Positions 11,946 to 22,475 are shown, counted from the first letter of the stretch. The stretch: DNA of 64,000 bases from Orychophragmus violaceus (GCA_030180135.1 CM058238.1:48883765-48947764), one strand, 5' to 3'. The notes: a model not told the origin generated them from the sequence alone. Made by a program: numbers and translations.

Positions 11946-12647
11946 CTGAACCGCCGAACTTTTGGTAAAAATTTAGTGTCATGAACAACCTAGCTTATTT
12001 CCCTCTTCTATTTCATTTGCCCTTTTCATTTTCCCTCTCCACTTTCATTTTCCCTCTTGAGCACAAAATCATCTCACAGAAAATCTCCTACTTTAATTTT
12101 TTCGCCGATCAATTTACCCAGAATTTTGTTGTCCTCTCTCTTTCTTTCCTCTCGTCTCTCTCTCTCTCTCTAACCCTAAACCAATTGTTTTCATTTTCCC
12201 TCTTTCAATTCAATTGCGAAAACCCTTAGTGGAACAGATTCACGGAGCAAATCGAATTGTTTTCAGTTTGATAACCGTTTGCAGTTGCTTTAGCCAAATA
12301 AATTGTTTGGGAGCTTCATTTACGGTAAAAATCAGTTGCTCCTTCCTCTTTATTCTTCCCCGTTTCTTTCTCTCTTCTTCGATTGAAATCATCTGCTGTA
12401 GGTGGTACCTAGTTCGTGGTTTAAAGCTTTTCCATCGAATTTGATAAGAAAGCTGTGTCTTTTTAGATTTGGAAGGTAAAAGTGAAACCTTTTTGTTGTT
12501 ATCATATATGGAATCTGTTCTCGGGTCAAAATTTCATTTATGAGATTACATAATCTTCGTAGGTTTTAAAAGCTTTCATCTTTTGTGTGTTTTTCTTTTG
12601 GGTCCCTAGGGTTTTGAAGTAACTGATTCCACTCGTTTGTGTTGCAG
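11946..12647 (+). other. Captured promoter/5' UTR-like DNA with leader intron
   Basis: Pyrimidine-rich plant leader with a CT-repeat at about 12150-12172 and an 'aaccctaaac' box. A good intron donor near 12475 (GGTAAAA) and acceptor at 12647 (TTGCAG) precede the ATG at 12656. No long open frame. It looks like the native 5' region of the J-protein-like gene that follows. Confidence 0.45.
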
Positions 12648-12892
12648 GGAGTGTAATGGCTCTTATACAATTTGAAAGTTCATGTGTTGCTCGATGGGGG
12701 ATTCTTCGCCCTCAGTTTGCAGTAAAAGCTTCTTATTGTCCAACCAGATTGGAATCTAACCAAGATAAGTAAGAGCCTTAACTTTACCATGGCTTAATTG
12801 AAGACATTTAATTTGTTGAGACTTGAGATTGCCATGATTTCTATTCTGTCCTTGGAGTCTCAAAAACAACACCGAAAGGAGATAAAAAGCGG
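12648..12892 (+). pseudogene. Captured fragment of a plastid J-domain (DnaJ-like) protein gene
   Basis: The first coding exon (ATG at 12656, donor at 12769) reads MALIQFESSCVARWG and continues with a serine- and basic-rich stretch like a chloroplast transit peptide. The second piece (about 12836-12892) reads DFYSVLGVSKTTPKGDKKR. This matches the start of a J domain (helix I, D-Y-Y-x-x-L-G-V, then K-K/R), with the usual K-A-Y replaced at the exon end. The rest of the J domain, including the HPD motif, is absent. The next exon (12978-13070) soon meets a stop. The acceptor before exon 2 is not canonical. Identity as a J protein is by motif only. Confidence 0.5.
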
Positions 12893-13188
12893 TATGTGAC
12901 CTAGAATCTCGTCTGGTTTTTCTTGTCCATGATTTGAGATTTTTGAGATACCTTACCGTTTTCTGTGATGATTACAGGAGGCTTTCCATAGACATCTTTA
13001 AGATAAACTGCCAGTTTCCTGATTCCCCATGGGACAATGTGTAGCCAGCTTGATCCAGCCTGATTTCAAGTAAGTTTCTTCATCAGATTATTGCTTACTA
13101 GTAAGGAGTAGTGAACATCTTCGGTTTCTATCAGAGAAATATGTACTCTCTCTCTTCCGTTTTTTATGACATTGTCAAGCTTTTGTAG

Positions 13189-13853
13189 TGGTAGAAGTAA
13201 CCGTTTGTCTGCTGAGGATTTGATAGAACAAGGGACTGATGATACTTCTAGTCAAGGACAAGACCTTCGAGTCTTGAACTCAACTTCTGTAATCAAACCT
13301 TTGCCTGTGGACATAACAACATTTCCTTTACCAACCAAGTCACTCTTGTCACCTGAGACAAACAACCCGGTAGAGACATCTCTAACTTCTTATAGTCACA
13401 TTAAAACTGTTAGTATTAGTTTCTTAGTTCAATGTTTTTATTTATGATAGCTCGTGGTTTGCTTAGGGAAAGGAGGAAGAGCATGTGTTACCAAAAGCCT
13501 TGGAATACATATCGTGCCTTATACATTTGGCTGTTTTTGGGATTCTTGGGGTAAGTCTCCGAGGCTTTACTCTTGAAATATGCTTAGGTCCCATGATTCT
13601 TTCTGGCTCTATGTTCGTGTTATGTTTTGGTTTTACTCATTGTGATTGTTGTCTACAAATGAACAGGCTATTACGAGATATTTGCTGCAGAAACTGTTTG
13701 GACCAACTGTTGCTCGTGTAACCAGCGATGGGAGCATCTTGTACCTTGATCTTCCCTCCAACATGGTAAAAGTCACGATGCACTCATCTTGAAGAACCTG
13801 CCTTTGTTGTAGATGTAATACTCCGCATGATTCCTTACAGGTAGGATCATTCT
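13189..13853 (+). pseudogene. FEX: Captured exons of the fluoride exporter FEX (CrcB-like)
   Basis: Exons at about 13189-13410 (hydrophilic N-terminal arm, SNRLSAEDLIEQGTDDTSSQ), 13467-13551 (LPKALEYISCLIHLAVFG, first membrane helix), 13667-13765 (ITRYLLQKLFGPTVARVTSD, then ILYLDLPSNM) and 13841-13853 (VGSF). Splice sites are GT/AG. These match the plant two-domain CrcB/Fluc protein that exports fluoride at the plasma membrane. Only the N-terminal part up to the conserved L-P-S-N-M-V-G-S-F is present; the pore residues further on are missing. After VGSF the exon switches to unrelated sequence (FPDDIPEPMLPPLQYPK), a capture junction. Confidence 0.75.
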
Positions 13854-14140
13854 TCCCTGACGATATACCAGAGCCTATGTTGCCACCTCTGCAGTACCCG
13901 AAGGTGCTTAATGATAATCTCGTTTTACAAATTTTCACTTGGATGACATGAAAAAATGATTTAAAGATTGAGTCTTGAGTGGTTTTTGCATTGGTTATCA
14001 CTTCTTATTGATGTGGTTTCTCAATGTCCAGGTCGAGTTGCTATGTATTCAACTTCTGTACTAAGTGCTAAAAGACCGACAATGGAGTGCTTATATAGAT
14101 CGTTCTCCTGGAGCAGCCAGCTACTCTGAGGTACCCACAA
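13854..14140 (+). pseudogene. Unidentified captured exons between FEX and AXR1 pieces
   Basis: FPDDIPEPMLPPLQYPK (13854-13903, donor GTGCTT-like) is followed after an intron by VELLCIQLLY and a stop, then in another frame LKDRQWSAYIDRSPGAASY up to about 14130, which has a donor-like GGTACC. I do not recognise the source gene. The intron-exon look and codon pattern suggest a host gene and not TE sequence. Confidence 0.35.
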
Positions 14141-14277
14141 GTCATTTAAAAGAAAACCATTTTCGTAAACAGAGAAGTAGACCGAACTGTACCTTATCTA
14201 ACTTGTTTCTGGTTTTAGTCCAAATCATACAGTTGTTAGCTCTTATGCTAATATAGTAATATTGTTTACCATCGCAG

Positions 14278-14463
14278 TGGTGCAATGGGATTTTATGTTC
14301 TTCTTAGAGCCGTGGACAGATTTACTGCCAACTATAACAAGTTTCTTGGCCAGTTTGATGGGTAAGAAACTCATTATGGCAACAAGCTAAATCCTATTTC
14401 TGAACAATTGGTCCTTGTTTAGCTATTATTAATATGCAACCTATGTTTGTAGAGGAATGAATG
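14278..14463 (+). pseudogene. AXR1: Captured exon of AXR1 (NEDD8-activating enzyme subunit)
   Basis: Exon 14278-14361 lies between a clean acceptor (ATCGCAG) and donor (GTAAG). It reads GAMGFYVLLRAVDRF then ANYNKFLGQFDG, a near match to the AXR1/NAE1 adenylation-domain region that precedes the G-M-D-E-D-I block. The next exon starts at 14453 and encodes G-M-N before it is cut at about 14463 by A2 sequence. AXR1 works with ECR1 to activate the ubiquitin-like protein RUB/NEDD8 in auxin signalling. This fragment is too short to act. Confidence 0.8.
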
Positions 14464-14643
14464 TGACGATCGACACACAGGACCGTGTCGATCGTTGCAG
14501 GGCGATTACAGGCGTACCTGAAACGCAAGAACAGAAAGAAAAAAAAATTAGTAACAAAAACAAAAAACGAAAAACTTAGTCTAAACCCTAAGTTCAAATC
14601 TATCGAAGACTCAAAAGAGTCCCCGGCAACGGCGCCAAAAACT
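14461..14643 (-). repeat. Second copy of the A2 leader and PBS (truncated)
   Basis: Copy of 18293-18475 with a PBS at 14620-14637 (TGGCGCCGTTGCCGGGGA on the minus strand, a perfect Asp-tRNA type). It includes a CGATCGACAC motif at about 14467-14496. It starts at the AXR1 exon junction with the shared string ATGTGACG. Confidence 0.8.
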
Positions 14644-15787
14644 TGATAGGTCGAGTTTTATCCCTATTCTAATTGCAAGTGCACAGTGATGTAGTTGTAG
14701 TACTTAGGGTATCGAATCCACAGGGACTCCGGTCAACGATAGATTTAGAACAGAAAAGATTAAACTGGGAGAAAGCAAATATGATGAGAAACTAAAAAGC
14801 AAGCAGAAAGTAAATCAGGCGAGTTTGTAAGCAAGAAGGCGAAGTGTTAAGTCTAGAGAATCCTCAGGAAATCAGGAACACAAGCAATCAATCAATCGGG
14901 ATCTAATTAAGAGCTATTCTAGAACTCAAACACATATATAGAATTAACCAACTGTCGTTGCGAGAATTCTCTAAGTCTAAGTGCAGCAATCCAAATTCCT
15001 TTGTAATTACTAACAGATTAAACCAGCTTTAATTCCAAGTTCGATATGTTCACAATCTAATTAAACCAAATTCCTTTGCGAGTAATTAAATTGCTCATCT
15101 GGGTTCTTTCTAGCTAATTAACTAACTGTCGTTGTATCAATCAACCTAACATCATAAATCTGGGTAGCTAATTCAGATTAAGCAGTAAGAACAATCCTAG
15201 ATGAAGAACTAACAGATATGAATCCCTACAGATTTATTAACCTATAATTCCATGAAATCCCTAATGAGAATCCCTAAACTTAACAGGTAATCTACTCAGA
15301 CATAATCATCGAAACAGAAAACATCTTGAATAGAAAACCAAATATCATAAAATCAAATAAAGAACTGGGGTTCAAATCCTCTCTCTTTCGAGAGCAGGAT
15401 CAGCCCCTAACTCTTTCTGAAAATAAAATAAGACTTAAGAAAAGCGTAGCCTAAACAAGTGGCTAAAAACCCTAATATATAGTCTAAAACACGTCTGGGG
15501 GCCTTTTTGCAAGTCTGGAAAGTTTCTGGGCAAAAACTGTAATTTCTCTAAAATGCAGATTTTTGGGCGCAGAACTGCAACGACCGTTGCAAGGCGAAAA
15601 CGCAGCCAGTGAACTCTGTGAAGTCTCTAAATAGTGCAGAATTGCTCCAAATGCTCCCAAAACGTCTAATTAGGCTCAAGATATTCTTAAACCTGTAAAA
15701 CACCTGAAAAGACTCCAAAACACATAGAAAGACTCGATAATAAAGACATATACCATGGTTAAAATTCCTAAAATCCATGATATATCA
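14644..15787 (-). repeat. Downstream LTR of A2
   Basis: 1,144 bp, begins TGATATATCATGG on the minus strand at 15787 and ends CCTATCA at 14644. It is very similar to 18476-19620; differences seen include single-base changes near 14777, 14792 and 14816. Confidence 0.88.
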
Positions 15788-17283
15788 ACTCCCCCACACT
15801 TAGATCTTGCTTGCCCTCAAGCAAGTAAAGAACCAAAGCATGGTGAAGAGGTTTGAAAACTTTCAGAAACTCTTTTCGTCATAGAAGCAACAACACTCGG
15901 ATTCCCCTTAGTAAACCACTGAAAGAATCACCTGCAAGATATCAAGACCAACATATACTTCCCCCACACTTAGCAACTGTACTGAGTAAACTCCACAATC
16001 ACATTCACGCATTCAAATTAACCCTACTGACTTCTGCAAGTATTTAAGTGCGGTCTCACCTAAGGAGTATCGATCAAAGGGCACATGGACTCTTACCTTA
16101 TCAGCTCTAGACCACCATACTATCTTTCTCTGGTCCCTTTCTTCTCTCTTCCCTTCCTTAGCATTCTGATTTTTCTCCATTGGGTATCATTTTTTTTATC
16201 AGTGCTCTTCCCGTTAAGGGATATACTTTGGACACATTCCATGGATGCACAGGAGATGAAAGTTGTAGCTACCACCACTTCGGAGTTACTAACTCATCCT
16301 CAGTTTATTATCTTTTTTTTTTACTTTATGGAAGGGGAGAAGGGAACCAAATAGGACATGTTTACAGGCTGTGTCAGAACTAACAAAGGAATCCGACACA
16401 AGGTATACCAAGCCCTTAGGTGAGAAAATTAAGTCAGTATTAAGGTGAAGTCAGTAAAAGGATCCTCTGATACCTGAAGTGATGTGGGTGTCCTCAGTAG
16501 GTTGATCTGTGTCTGGGTTTTCTAATAGTCAGAGATTGATCTGCAACATCCCAATGGTCACTTAAGTTCCTGCAAGATATTGTTAACTCCTCCAAAATTC
16601 ATTGTTTCCTACTTAAACTGGTTTTGACTAAAACAATTTTTTTTTTGAAAAACTGGACTGACTCTAAGAAAACAGAAGCGTGCGCCAGTAGCTACCTCCC
16701 CCACACTTAAACTACACTGTCCCCAGTGTAATCAAAGCATGAGCTCGGGGAAAACATATTATCAAATTGAAAAGAGTCTGAAAAATCCAGAGTTACGTAC
16801 CTCTCGTCGCACTGTGTCGATCGATGCTCAGGATTGCAACGATCGACGCAAGGCGCATTTGCTCGATTCATTCGTGTAATCGCACTGTGTCGATCGACAC
16901 ACATGTTGTGTCGATCGATGCTAGGCGATATATGACCTGTTCTCTCGGCTGAAAACACTAAAACGAAAAATCAAAATAGCAAAAACCTAAAAACGAAAAA
17001 TAAAAACGAAAACTAACTCTATAGTGGGTTGCCTCCCACTCAGCGCTTGGTTTTAGTCATTAGCTTGACTATGGGACAGAGATTTGACTCATGGCGGTTT
17101 CAACAGAGACTTTGAGTGTCTCTGTGAATATCTCTTCATCCAAGGAGGTGTATAGGCTTTCAGATCATGAGGCTTCCCAAGGAATGAATAAACAGAATTA
17201 GGGCGGGAGCGAAGCTTGGGTGGGATACTGCATTTTCCTGCATTCAAAGCAATGTGGTCAGGAGGTTTAAGCTTAGGTGATTT
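15788..17283 (-). other. A2 3' non-coding region with repeated polypurine strings
   Basis: No gene. On the minus strand AAGTGTGGGGGAGT lies beside the LTR at 15788-15803 (the working polypurine tract). Near-copies lie at about 15960-15974 and 16692-16708. CGATCGA dyads lie at 16813-16827, near 16841, at 16886-16901 (perfect TGTGTCGATCGACACA) and near 16907-16920. A segment near 17040-17280 resembles the protease-proximal linker of A1 (around 5040-5230). Confidence 0.65.
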
Positions 17284-18057
17284 TTACCGTACCTTTGGTG
17301 GAGATCTGATGTTTGGAGCTTTCTGCTTATGAGCAGTTGCAGGCTCTAAAGATGTTAGAGAAGGTTCAAGAAGAACCGCCATCTTCTTGTCTCTACTATC
17401 AGATACTGTAGTTCCACCAATCTGAACTTCTTCTTTCAAATGACCATCAGCGGATATCATCTTCTTTGCATCAACTCGCGGAGCTTCAGCTGGTAGGGTT
17501 TCATTCATCTTCTTATCCATCACTTTCATGCAGTTAGCAGCTTCTAGCTCCTGTTTAGAGGGTTTAGGAACCTTAGGATATGGCACATAGGGCTTATAGA
17601 CTTGTTCCTGGACTGTTGCAGGTTTCTGGTCTCGTCTGCGATCTGCGTCGATCGATGCACGTTGTGTGTCGATCGACACAAGGCGATTATTCTCAATTCC
17701 ATTAGACGGATCGGGGTTGCATCGATCGACATCAAGTGTGTGTCGATCGATGCATGTCTCAGACAGACAATATTCATCCAGAAAATCTGAGATTATGCTC
17801 TCTTCTTCTCCTAGCAACTCAATCTCATCTCTTAAGGTCACAACATTGATGTACAACTTCTGTTCAACTTTCCTAGCTTTGTTCTGCCTTTGTATTGCTC
17901 CAGCTATTTGTTGAACTTGGACATCTAGCTTCTTCACATGTGTGCTCAAAGATTCAAACTTTCCATTCAGATATTCATACAATGCATCTATCTTTGAGTT
18001 GTATGACACATTGATATGTTGTTGTCCCTCAAGAAACTGCTCCATCATAGCTTCCAA
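17284..18057 (-). pseudogene. A2 truncated gag reading frame with embedded CGATCGA repeats
   Basis: 257-codon open frame on the minus strand with an ATG at 18057. The N-terminal part reads MEAMMEQFLEGQQHINVSYN, then LNGKFESLSTHVKKLDVQVQ, the coiled C-terminal region of Athila gag. The main capsid domain is missing, so the frame is an internal remnant. Residues about 105-145 contain CIDRHTLDVDRCNP and SIDTQRASIDADR, which are the CGATCGAC motif read as protein (I-D-R, I-D-T). The tail shares ATAHKQKAP with A1 (4960). Whether it is translated is unknown; it may be open by chance of a recent origin. Confidence 0.65.
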
Positions 18058-18451
18058 TATGCTCTTATGTGTAGGTGAAGGGGGTGCTTGGTAAGAAGAA
18101 ACACCATAGTTCCTTGAGAAGGAGTTACTCTTTGCGCATACTTTCCAAGTACAAGACTATGCAGAGAGTCTACTTTGCTCTTTATCCAAGTTATATGCGA
18201 GCTGTCAATCCCTGGACTGAAGAAATCATACATCTTCCTTACGATATGTGTCGATCGATGTAGGAGAAGCGTCAATCGATGCAAGCGCGATGATGTGACG
18301 ATCGACACACAGGACCGTGTCGGTCGTTGCAGGGCGATTACAGGCGTACCTGAAACGCAAGAACAGAAAGAAAAAAAAATTAGTAACAAAAACAAAAAAC
18401 GAAAAACCTAGTCTAAACCCTAAGTTCAAATCTATCGAAGACTCAAAAGAG
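18058..18451 (-). other. A2 leader
   Basis: Between PBS and gag remnant. Includes CGATCGA-type motifs at about 18248-18285 and 18298-18330. The frame near 18045-18230 has scraps of the gag middle (KSKVDSLHSLVLGK), so part of the gag was deleted here. No intact gene. Confidence 0.6.
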
Positions 18452-18469
18452 TCCCCGGCAACGGTGCCA
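18452..18469 (-). other. Primer-binding site of A2
   Basis: TGGCACCGTTGCCGGGGA on the minus strand, one change from the Asp-tRNA consensus, next to the LTR end at 18476. Confidence 0.85.
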
Positions 18470-18475
18470 AAAACT

Positions 18476-19620
18476 TGATAGGTCGAGTTTTATTCCTATT
18501 CTAACTGCAAGTGCACAGTGATGTAGTTGTAGTACTTAGGGTATCGAATCCACAGGGACTCCGGTCAACGATAGATTTAGAACAGAAAAGATTAAACTGG
18601 GAGAAAGAAAATATGATGAGAAACTGAAAAGCAAGCAGAAAGTAATTCAGGCGAGTTTGTAAGCAAGAAGGCGAAGTGTTAAGTCTAGAGAATCCTCAGG
18701 AAATCAGGAACACAAGCAATCAATCAATCGGGATCTAATTAAGAGCTATTCTAGAACTCAAACACATATATAGAATTAACCAACTGTCGTTGCGAGAATT
18801 CTCTAAGTCTAAGTGCAGCAATCCAAATTCCTTTGTAATTACTAACAGATTAAACCAGCTTTAATTCCAAGTTCGATATGTTCACAGTCTAATTAAACCA
18901 AATTCCTTTGCGAGTAATTAAATTGCTCATCTAGGTTCTTTCTAGCTAATTAACCAACTGTCGTTGTATCAATCAACCTAACATCATAAATCTGGGTAGC
19001 TAATTCAGATTAAGCAGTAAGAACAATCCTAGATGAAGAACTAACAGATATGAATCCCTACAGATTTATTAACCTATAATTCCATGAAATCCCTAATGAG
19101 AATCCCTAAACTTAACAGGTAATCTACTCAGACATAATCATCGAAACAGAAAACATCTTGAATAGAAAACCAAATATCATAAAATCAAATAAAGAACTGG
19201 GGTTCAAAATCCTCTCTCTTTCGAGAGCAGGATCAGCCCATAACTCTCTCTGAAAATAAAATAAGACTTAAGAAAAGTGTAGCCTAAACAAGTGGCTAAA
19301 AACCCTAATTTATAGTCTAAAACACGTATGAGGGCCTTTTTGCAAGTCTGGAAAGTTTCTGGGTAAAAACTGTAATTTCTCTAAAATGCAGATTTTTGGG
19401 CGCAGAACTGCAACGACCGTTGCAAGGCGAAAACGCAGCCAGTGAACTCTATGAAGTCTCTAAATAGTGCAGAATTGCTCCAAATGCTCCCAAAACGTCC
19501 AATTAGGCTACAAATGTTCTTAAACCTATAAAACACCTGAAAAGACTCGAAAACACATAGAAAGACTCGATAACAAAGTCATATACCATGGTTAAAATCC
19601 CTAAAATCCATGGTATATCA
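18476..19620 (-). repeat. Upstream (5') LTR of A2
   Basis: 1,145 bp. Starts TGATATACCATGG on the minus strand at 19620. It borders the truncated tnp2 gene of D2. Confidence 0.88.
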
Positions 19621-21798
19621 CAATGTCAACTTCTTCTACACCGTATCTTCTAGATGGACCTCTTAGAACTACATACCAACTAGAAGAATCATCTTCTCTT
19701 GAATAAAATATCTGCTTGGCTTGAGAAGCTAATATGAAAGGATCTTTCATAAAGGAAACCTGACTTTGATTCAAGTTAACTAATGTGAAGCCATCCTCTA
19801 TCTTAACTCCATTACCCTTTACTGCCCATTGAAACCAAAATAGTGGAATATAAAAGATATTATAATCTAGCAATACAATGTCAACTACTCTCCCATAGTA
19901 TGCAACCATGTTAGCCACTTTTGAAGTGTCTTTTGCGCTCGATCTACATATTGCAGTTGCCTCATAGAAAACTCCACTATTATGACTCTGCCTATGTACT
20001 AATCTTGTCTGAAATCTTTGCCCGTTAACTATATAACCAGTGTATGACCTTGCACAATTACGTGGACCATATGCCAACCATTTCAATGTCTCTTCATGTC
20101 CTTCTGAATCAATTGGTATCTAACAAACAAATATACTTCATCAAACTCATGTTAATGTGAAAGACAGAAATTGTAGTGTTGAGAAGAACATGATACTTGC
20201 CTGTCTTTTTAGCCAAGATGCAAAATTCTGTGTGTGTGTACTCCACAAAGCAGTTGCATCACGGTTACATCTTGCATTTGTTTCTTGAAGATGCTGTAGG
20301 TGCAAGCTTGTGAAAAAACAGATGAATCAATACAATGGTCCTAGTCTGAATGACTATTTGAAATGAGAACTTTAAGAAAACTTACTCTACATAAGGTTCA
20401 GTGGCAGCCATGTTCGGAATGACAGCAAGATGGGCTATCTTTGTATCCATTTCAGTCAGAGTAATCAAAGTAGCTGCAGATATTGACCGACCCTCTAAGA
20501 TACTGCTGCTTTCATACTCAGTATTCCTGTCTAGTTTTTCTTCAACACCAGTTGTCTTTTTAAGAAAATCACTACAAAACTGCATACACTCTTCTGCTAA
20601 ATAGGACTCAGCTATACAACCCTCTGGTCTTGCTGGGTTTCTTACAAAGTCTTTGAGAACTTTCATGTACTTTTCAAATGGGTACATCCAACGAAAATGG
20701 TCAGGTCCACCGAGTCTTGCTTCTCTGCCTGGATGAACAGTCAGATGAACCATGATATCAAAGAAGCTTGGAGGGAAGAATCTCTCAAACATGCATAGAG
20801 TTTCCACTATTTCAGCTTCCATTACTAAAATATGTTCCATGTCGATTACTGTCTGACACAAGTGGTTGAAAAACTTGCATAATCGTAAGATGGCGTTCCT
20901 AGGTCCTTTAGGTAATAAACCCCTTAGAGCAACATGGAGTAATTGTTGTATCAACACAAGATAATCATGTGATTTGAGACTGGTTACCTTAGACTCGTCC
21001 ACTGATACACCCCTTGAAATATTAGAGCAGTAACCATCAGGACCTTTGAACTCAAACAGACTCTGATTTTCTTCTCTGCCTTAGACAAGGACCAAGGCGC
21101 TGCAGGAAGGTAAGTTTTTTTGCCTTCGGTGGTAGGATGTAGATCTTTCCTAATGCCAGGAAGTTGCAGATCTTTACGAGTATTTAGTCCATCCTTGGAT
21201 TTACCACAATGCAGTATTGTTGAGACAATGCTTGCAGCCACATTTCTCTCTGTGTGCATTACATCCAAATTATGCCTCACATGAAGCTCTTCCCAATAAG
21301 GCAGCTTGAAGAAAATAGATCTTTTCTTACATCTTGATAAATCCTCTTCATCTACTTCTTCTTCTTCATCATCCTATGATTCACTAGATACATCCTCACT
21401 GTTAGTGCCTGACCCAATAGCTTCACTGATTTTCCTCTTCTTTGCAGATTGCTTAACATTCCCAAAAACATTTTTGAAGTGTTTCAAGTGTTGTGAAATG
21501 TCATGACCCGTTAATATCCTAGATTTTCGCCCATGTTCAGCTTTTCCTTCAAACCATGACTTCTTTACACTATACGGATGCGTTGGAGCAAGACCCTTTC
21601 TATGCCGCATACCCATTTTTCCCTTCACTTTGCAGCCAACAAGATGTACATACGCAGGAAAATCACTAATAGTCCAAAGAAGCATTGCCTTCATTGTAAA
21701 AGTGGTTTTGCTAAACGCATCGTATGTTAACTCCCCTATCTTCCACAGTTTGGTTAGACCCTCTATTAGGGGTTCTAAGTAAACATCGATGATGTTAC
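19621..21798 (-). pseudogene. tnp2 transposase of D2, C-terminal part
   Basis: CACTA transposase (Transposase_21) tail. In order on the minus strand: the end of the catalytic region (IIDVYLEPLIEGLTKLWKIG, then MLLWTISDFPAYVHLVG near 21640); an NLDVMHTERNVAASIV block (21270); the DUF4218 domain (21000-20540: LKSHDYLVLIQQLLHVALRG, then LCMFERFFPPSFFDIMVHL); and the DUF4216 domain (20086-19621: VVDIVLLDYNIFYIPLFWFQ). Tnp2 makes the cuts at the element ends. The frame has shifts near 21370 and 21000. The gene is cut at 21798 by copia C1 and resumes at 29157. The 3' end after DUF4216 is lost at the A2 boundary. Confidence 0.85.
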
Positions 21799-22474
21799 TG
21801 TTGGAATTGTGTCCAGTAATCTCGGTACTGTCTCTAGAAAGTAAGAGTATGTCAATGATCAGACATAAGTCATATAATACTGGGGGTCATGATGGCTTGC
21901 TAGAGTCCGCTCATGATCTATAAGTCTTGGACTTATTGCCTCTATTATATGATCCCATATGGGTCACACGCCTAAGCTAACAGGAAAATGTGTAGGAACG
22001 GTTTAGCAGAAGTACGGTAAAAGTGCTAGGCATTTACTGTACTTAGAGAAAATAAAAGGGTTTAGCCACTGTGTGTCGATCGATGCACATGGTGTGTCGA
22101 TCGACACAGTGCGCGAACGCTTTCGAGTTATTTGGTATTTGGGCCAAATGGCCCAAGAGGAACCGGACGAGTTTTATAAATAAAACTCGAGTCTGTTTTC
22201 CTCTGTAACCCTAACCCAGCCGCAAACTCTCTCTCTCCTGCGACGCCTCCCTCCTCGTGGTCTAGCAGCCAGATTCCTTTGCGTGCGTGTGTGAACCTTT
22301 GGAGGATCCATCCCTTGGTGGCTCTCTGATCTCTGACCATACCATCCCTTTCCGCTGCATAAACAGGTATAAGGTGAGATCATCAATTGTTTCTAATCAA
22401 GAGAGCCTAGATCCGCATGTTTAGGATAATCTGAATCAGAGAATTGAATCAGGATTCATCTAAACATTCCTTCA
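21799..22474 (+). repeat. 5' LTR of C1
   Basis: 676 bp from TGTTGGAATTGTGTCC to CATTCCTTCA. Differs from the 3' LTR at two sites seen: tttagcag/ttttgcag near 22006 and gagaaaat/gagagaat near 22050. Confidence 0.93.
22073..22182 (+). promoter_or_regulatory. Putative C1 LTR promoter with two dyads and a TATA box
   Basis: TATAAATA at 22175-22182. Upstream lies the inverted pair TTGGGCCA-aa-TGGCCCAA (22139-22156); TGGGCC is the plant site II/TCP-type element. Further up is TGTGTCGATCGATGCA (22073-22088) and the perfect 16-bp palindrome TGTGTCGATCGACACA (22093-22108). The same set recurs in the 3' LTR at about 28755-28864. Spacing fits a Pol II core promoter, with transcription starting some 30 bp after the TATA box, in the LTR. 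Function is inferred. Confidence 0.55.
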
Positions 22475-22475
22475 G

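Larger units (their letters stand above)
11800..14463. mobile_element. Truncated CACTA D3 carrying captured host exons
   Basis: CACTACAAAAAGTCC starts at 11800 after the trinucleotide TAT. The next 30 bases align with the D2 and D4 ends, including TAGCACA at the same distance, and ATAGC-type subterminal repeats follow to 11945. No right end is found. The captured exons stop at 14463 where Athila A2 sequence begins, so the right end was probably lost by deletion. The contents are host-gene exons with introns, all on the plus strand, so they were copied from DNA rather than mRNA. Confidence 0.6.
14461..19620 (-). mobile_element. Athila derivative A2 with partial tandem structure
   Basis: Reading on the minus strand: 5' LTR (19620-18476), PBS, leader, truncated gag, non-coding 3' region, polypurine tract, second LTR (15787-14644), then a second PBS and leader (14643-14461) that duplicates 18475-18293. 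The order LTR-internal-LTR-internal shows recombination between copies or a tandem array. The left edge is not an LTR end, so the element was truncated there. The right edge is a proper LTR end (TGATATACCATGG on the minus strand) followed by CAATG. The two LTRs are very similar, so this is younger than A1. No RT or integrase. Confidence 0.85.

Noticed and set aside
12150..12172. CT repeat as a promoter by itself
   Set aside because: CT-rich stretches are common in plant leaders; here it only supports the captured 5' leader call.
13185..13195. CTTTTGTAGTGG as the right end of D3
   Set aside because: It resembles a CACTA end but lies at an exon start, has no subterminal repeats beside it and no TAT target duplication.
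22128..22386. Two 70-codon frames repeated exactly at 28810-29068
   Set aside because: Both are antisense frames in the C1 LTRs. They repeat because the LTRs are near identical, not because they are conserved genes.
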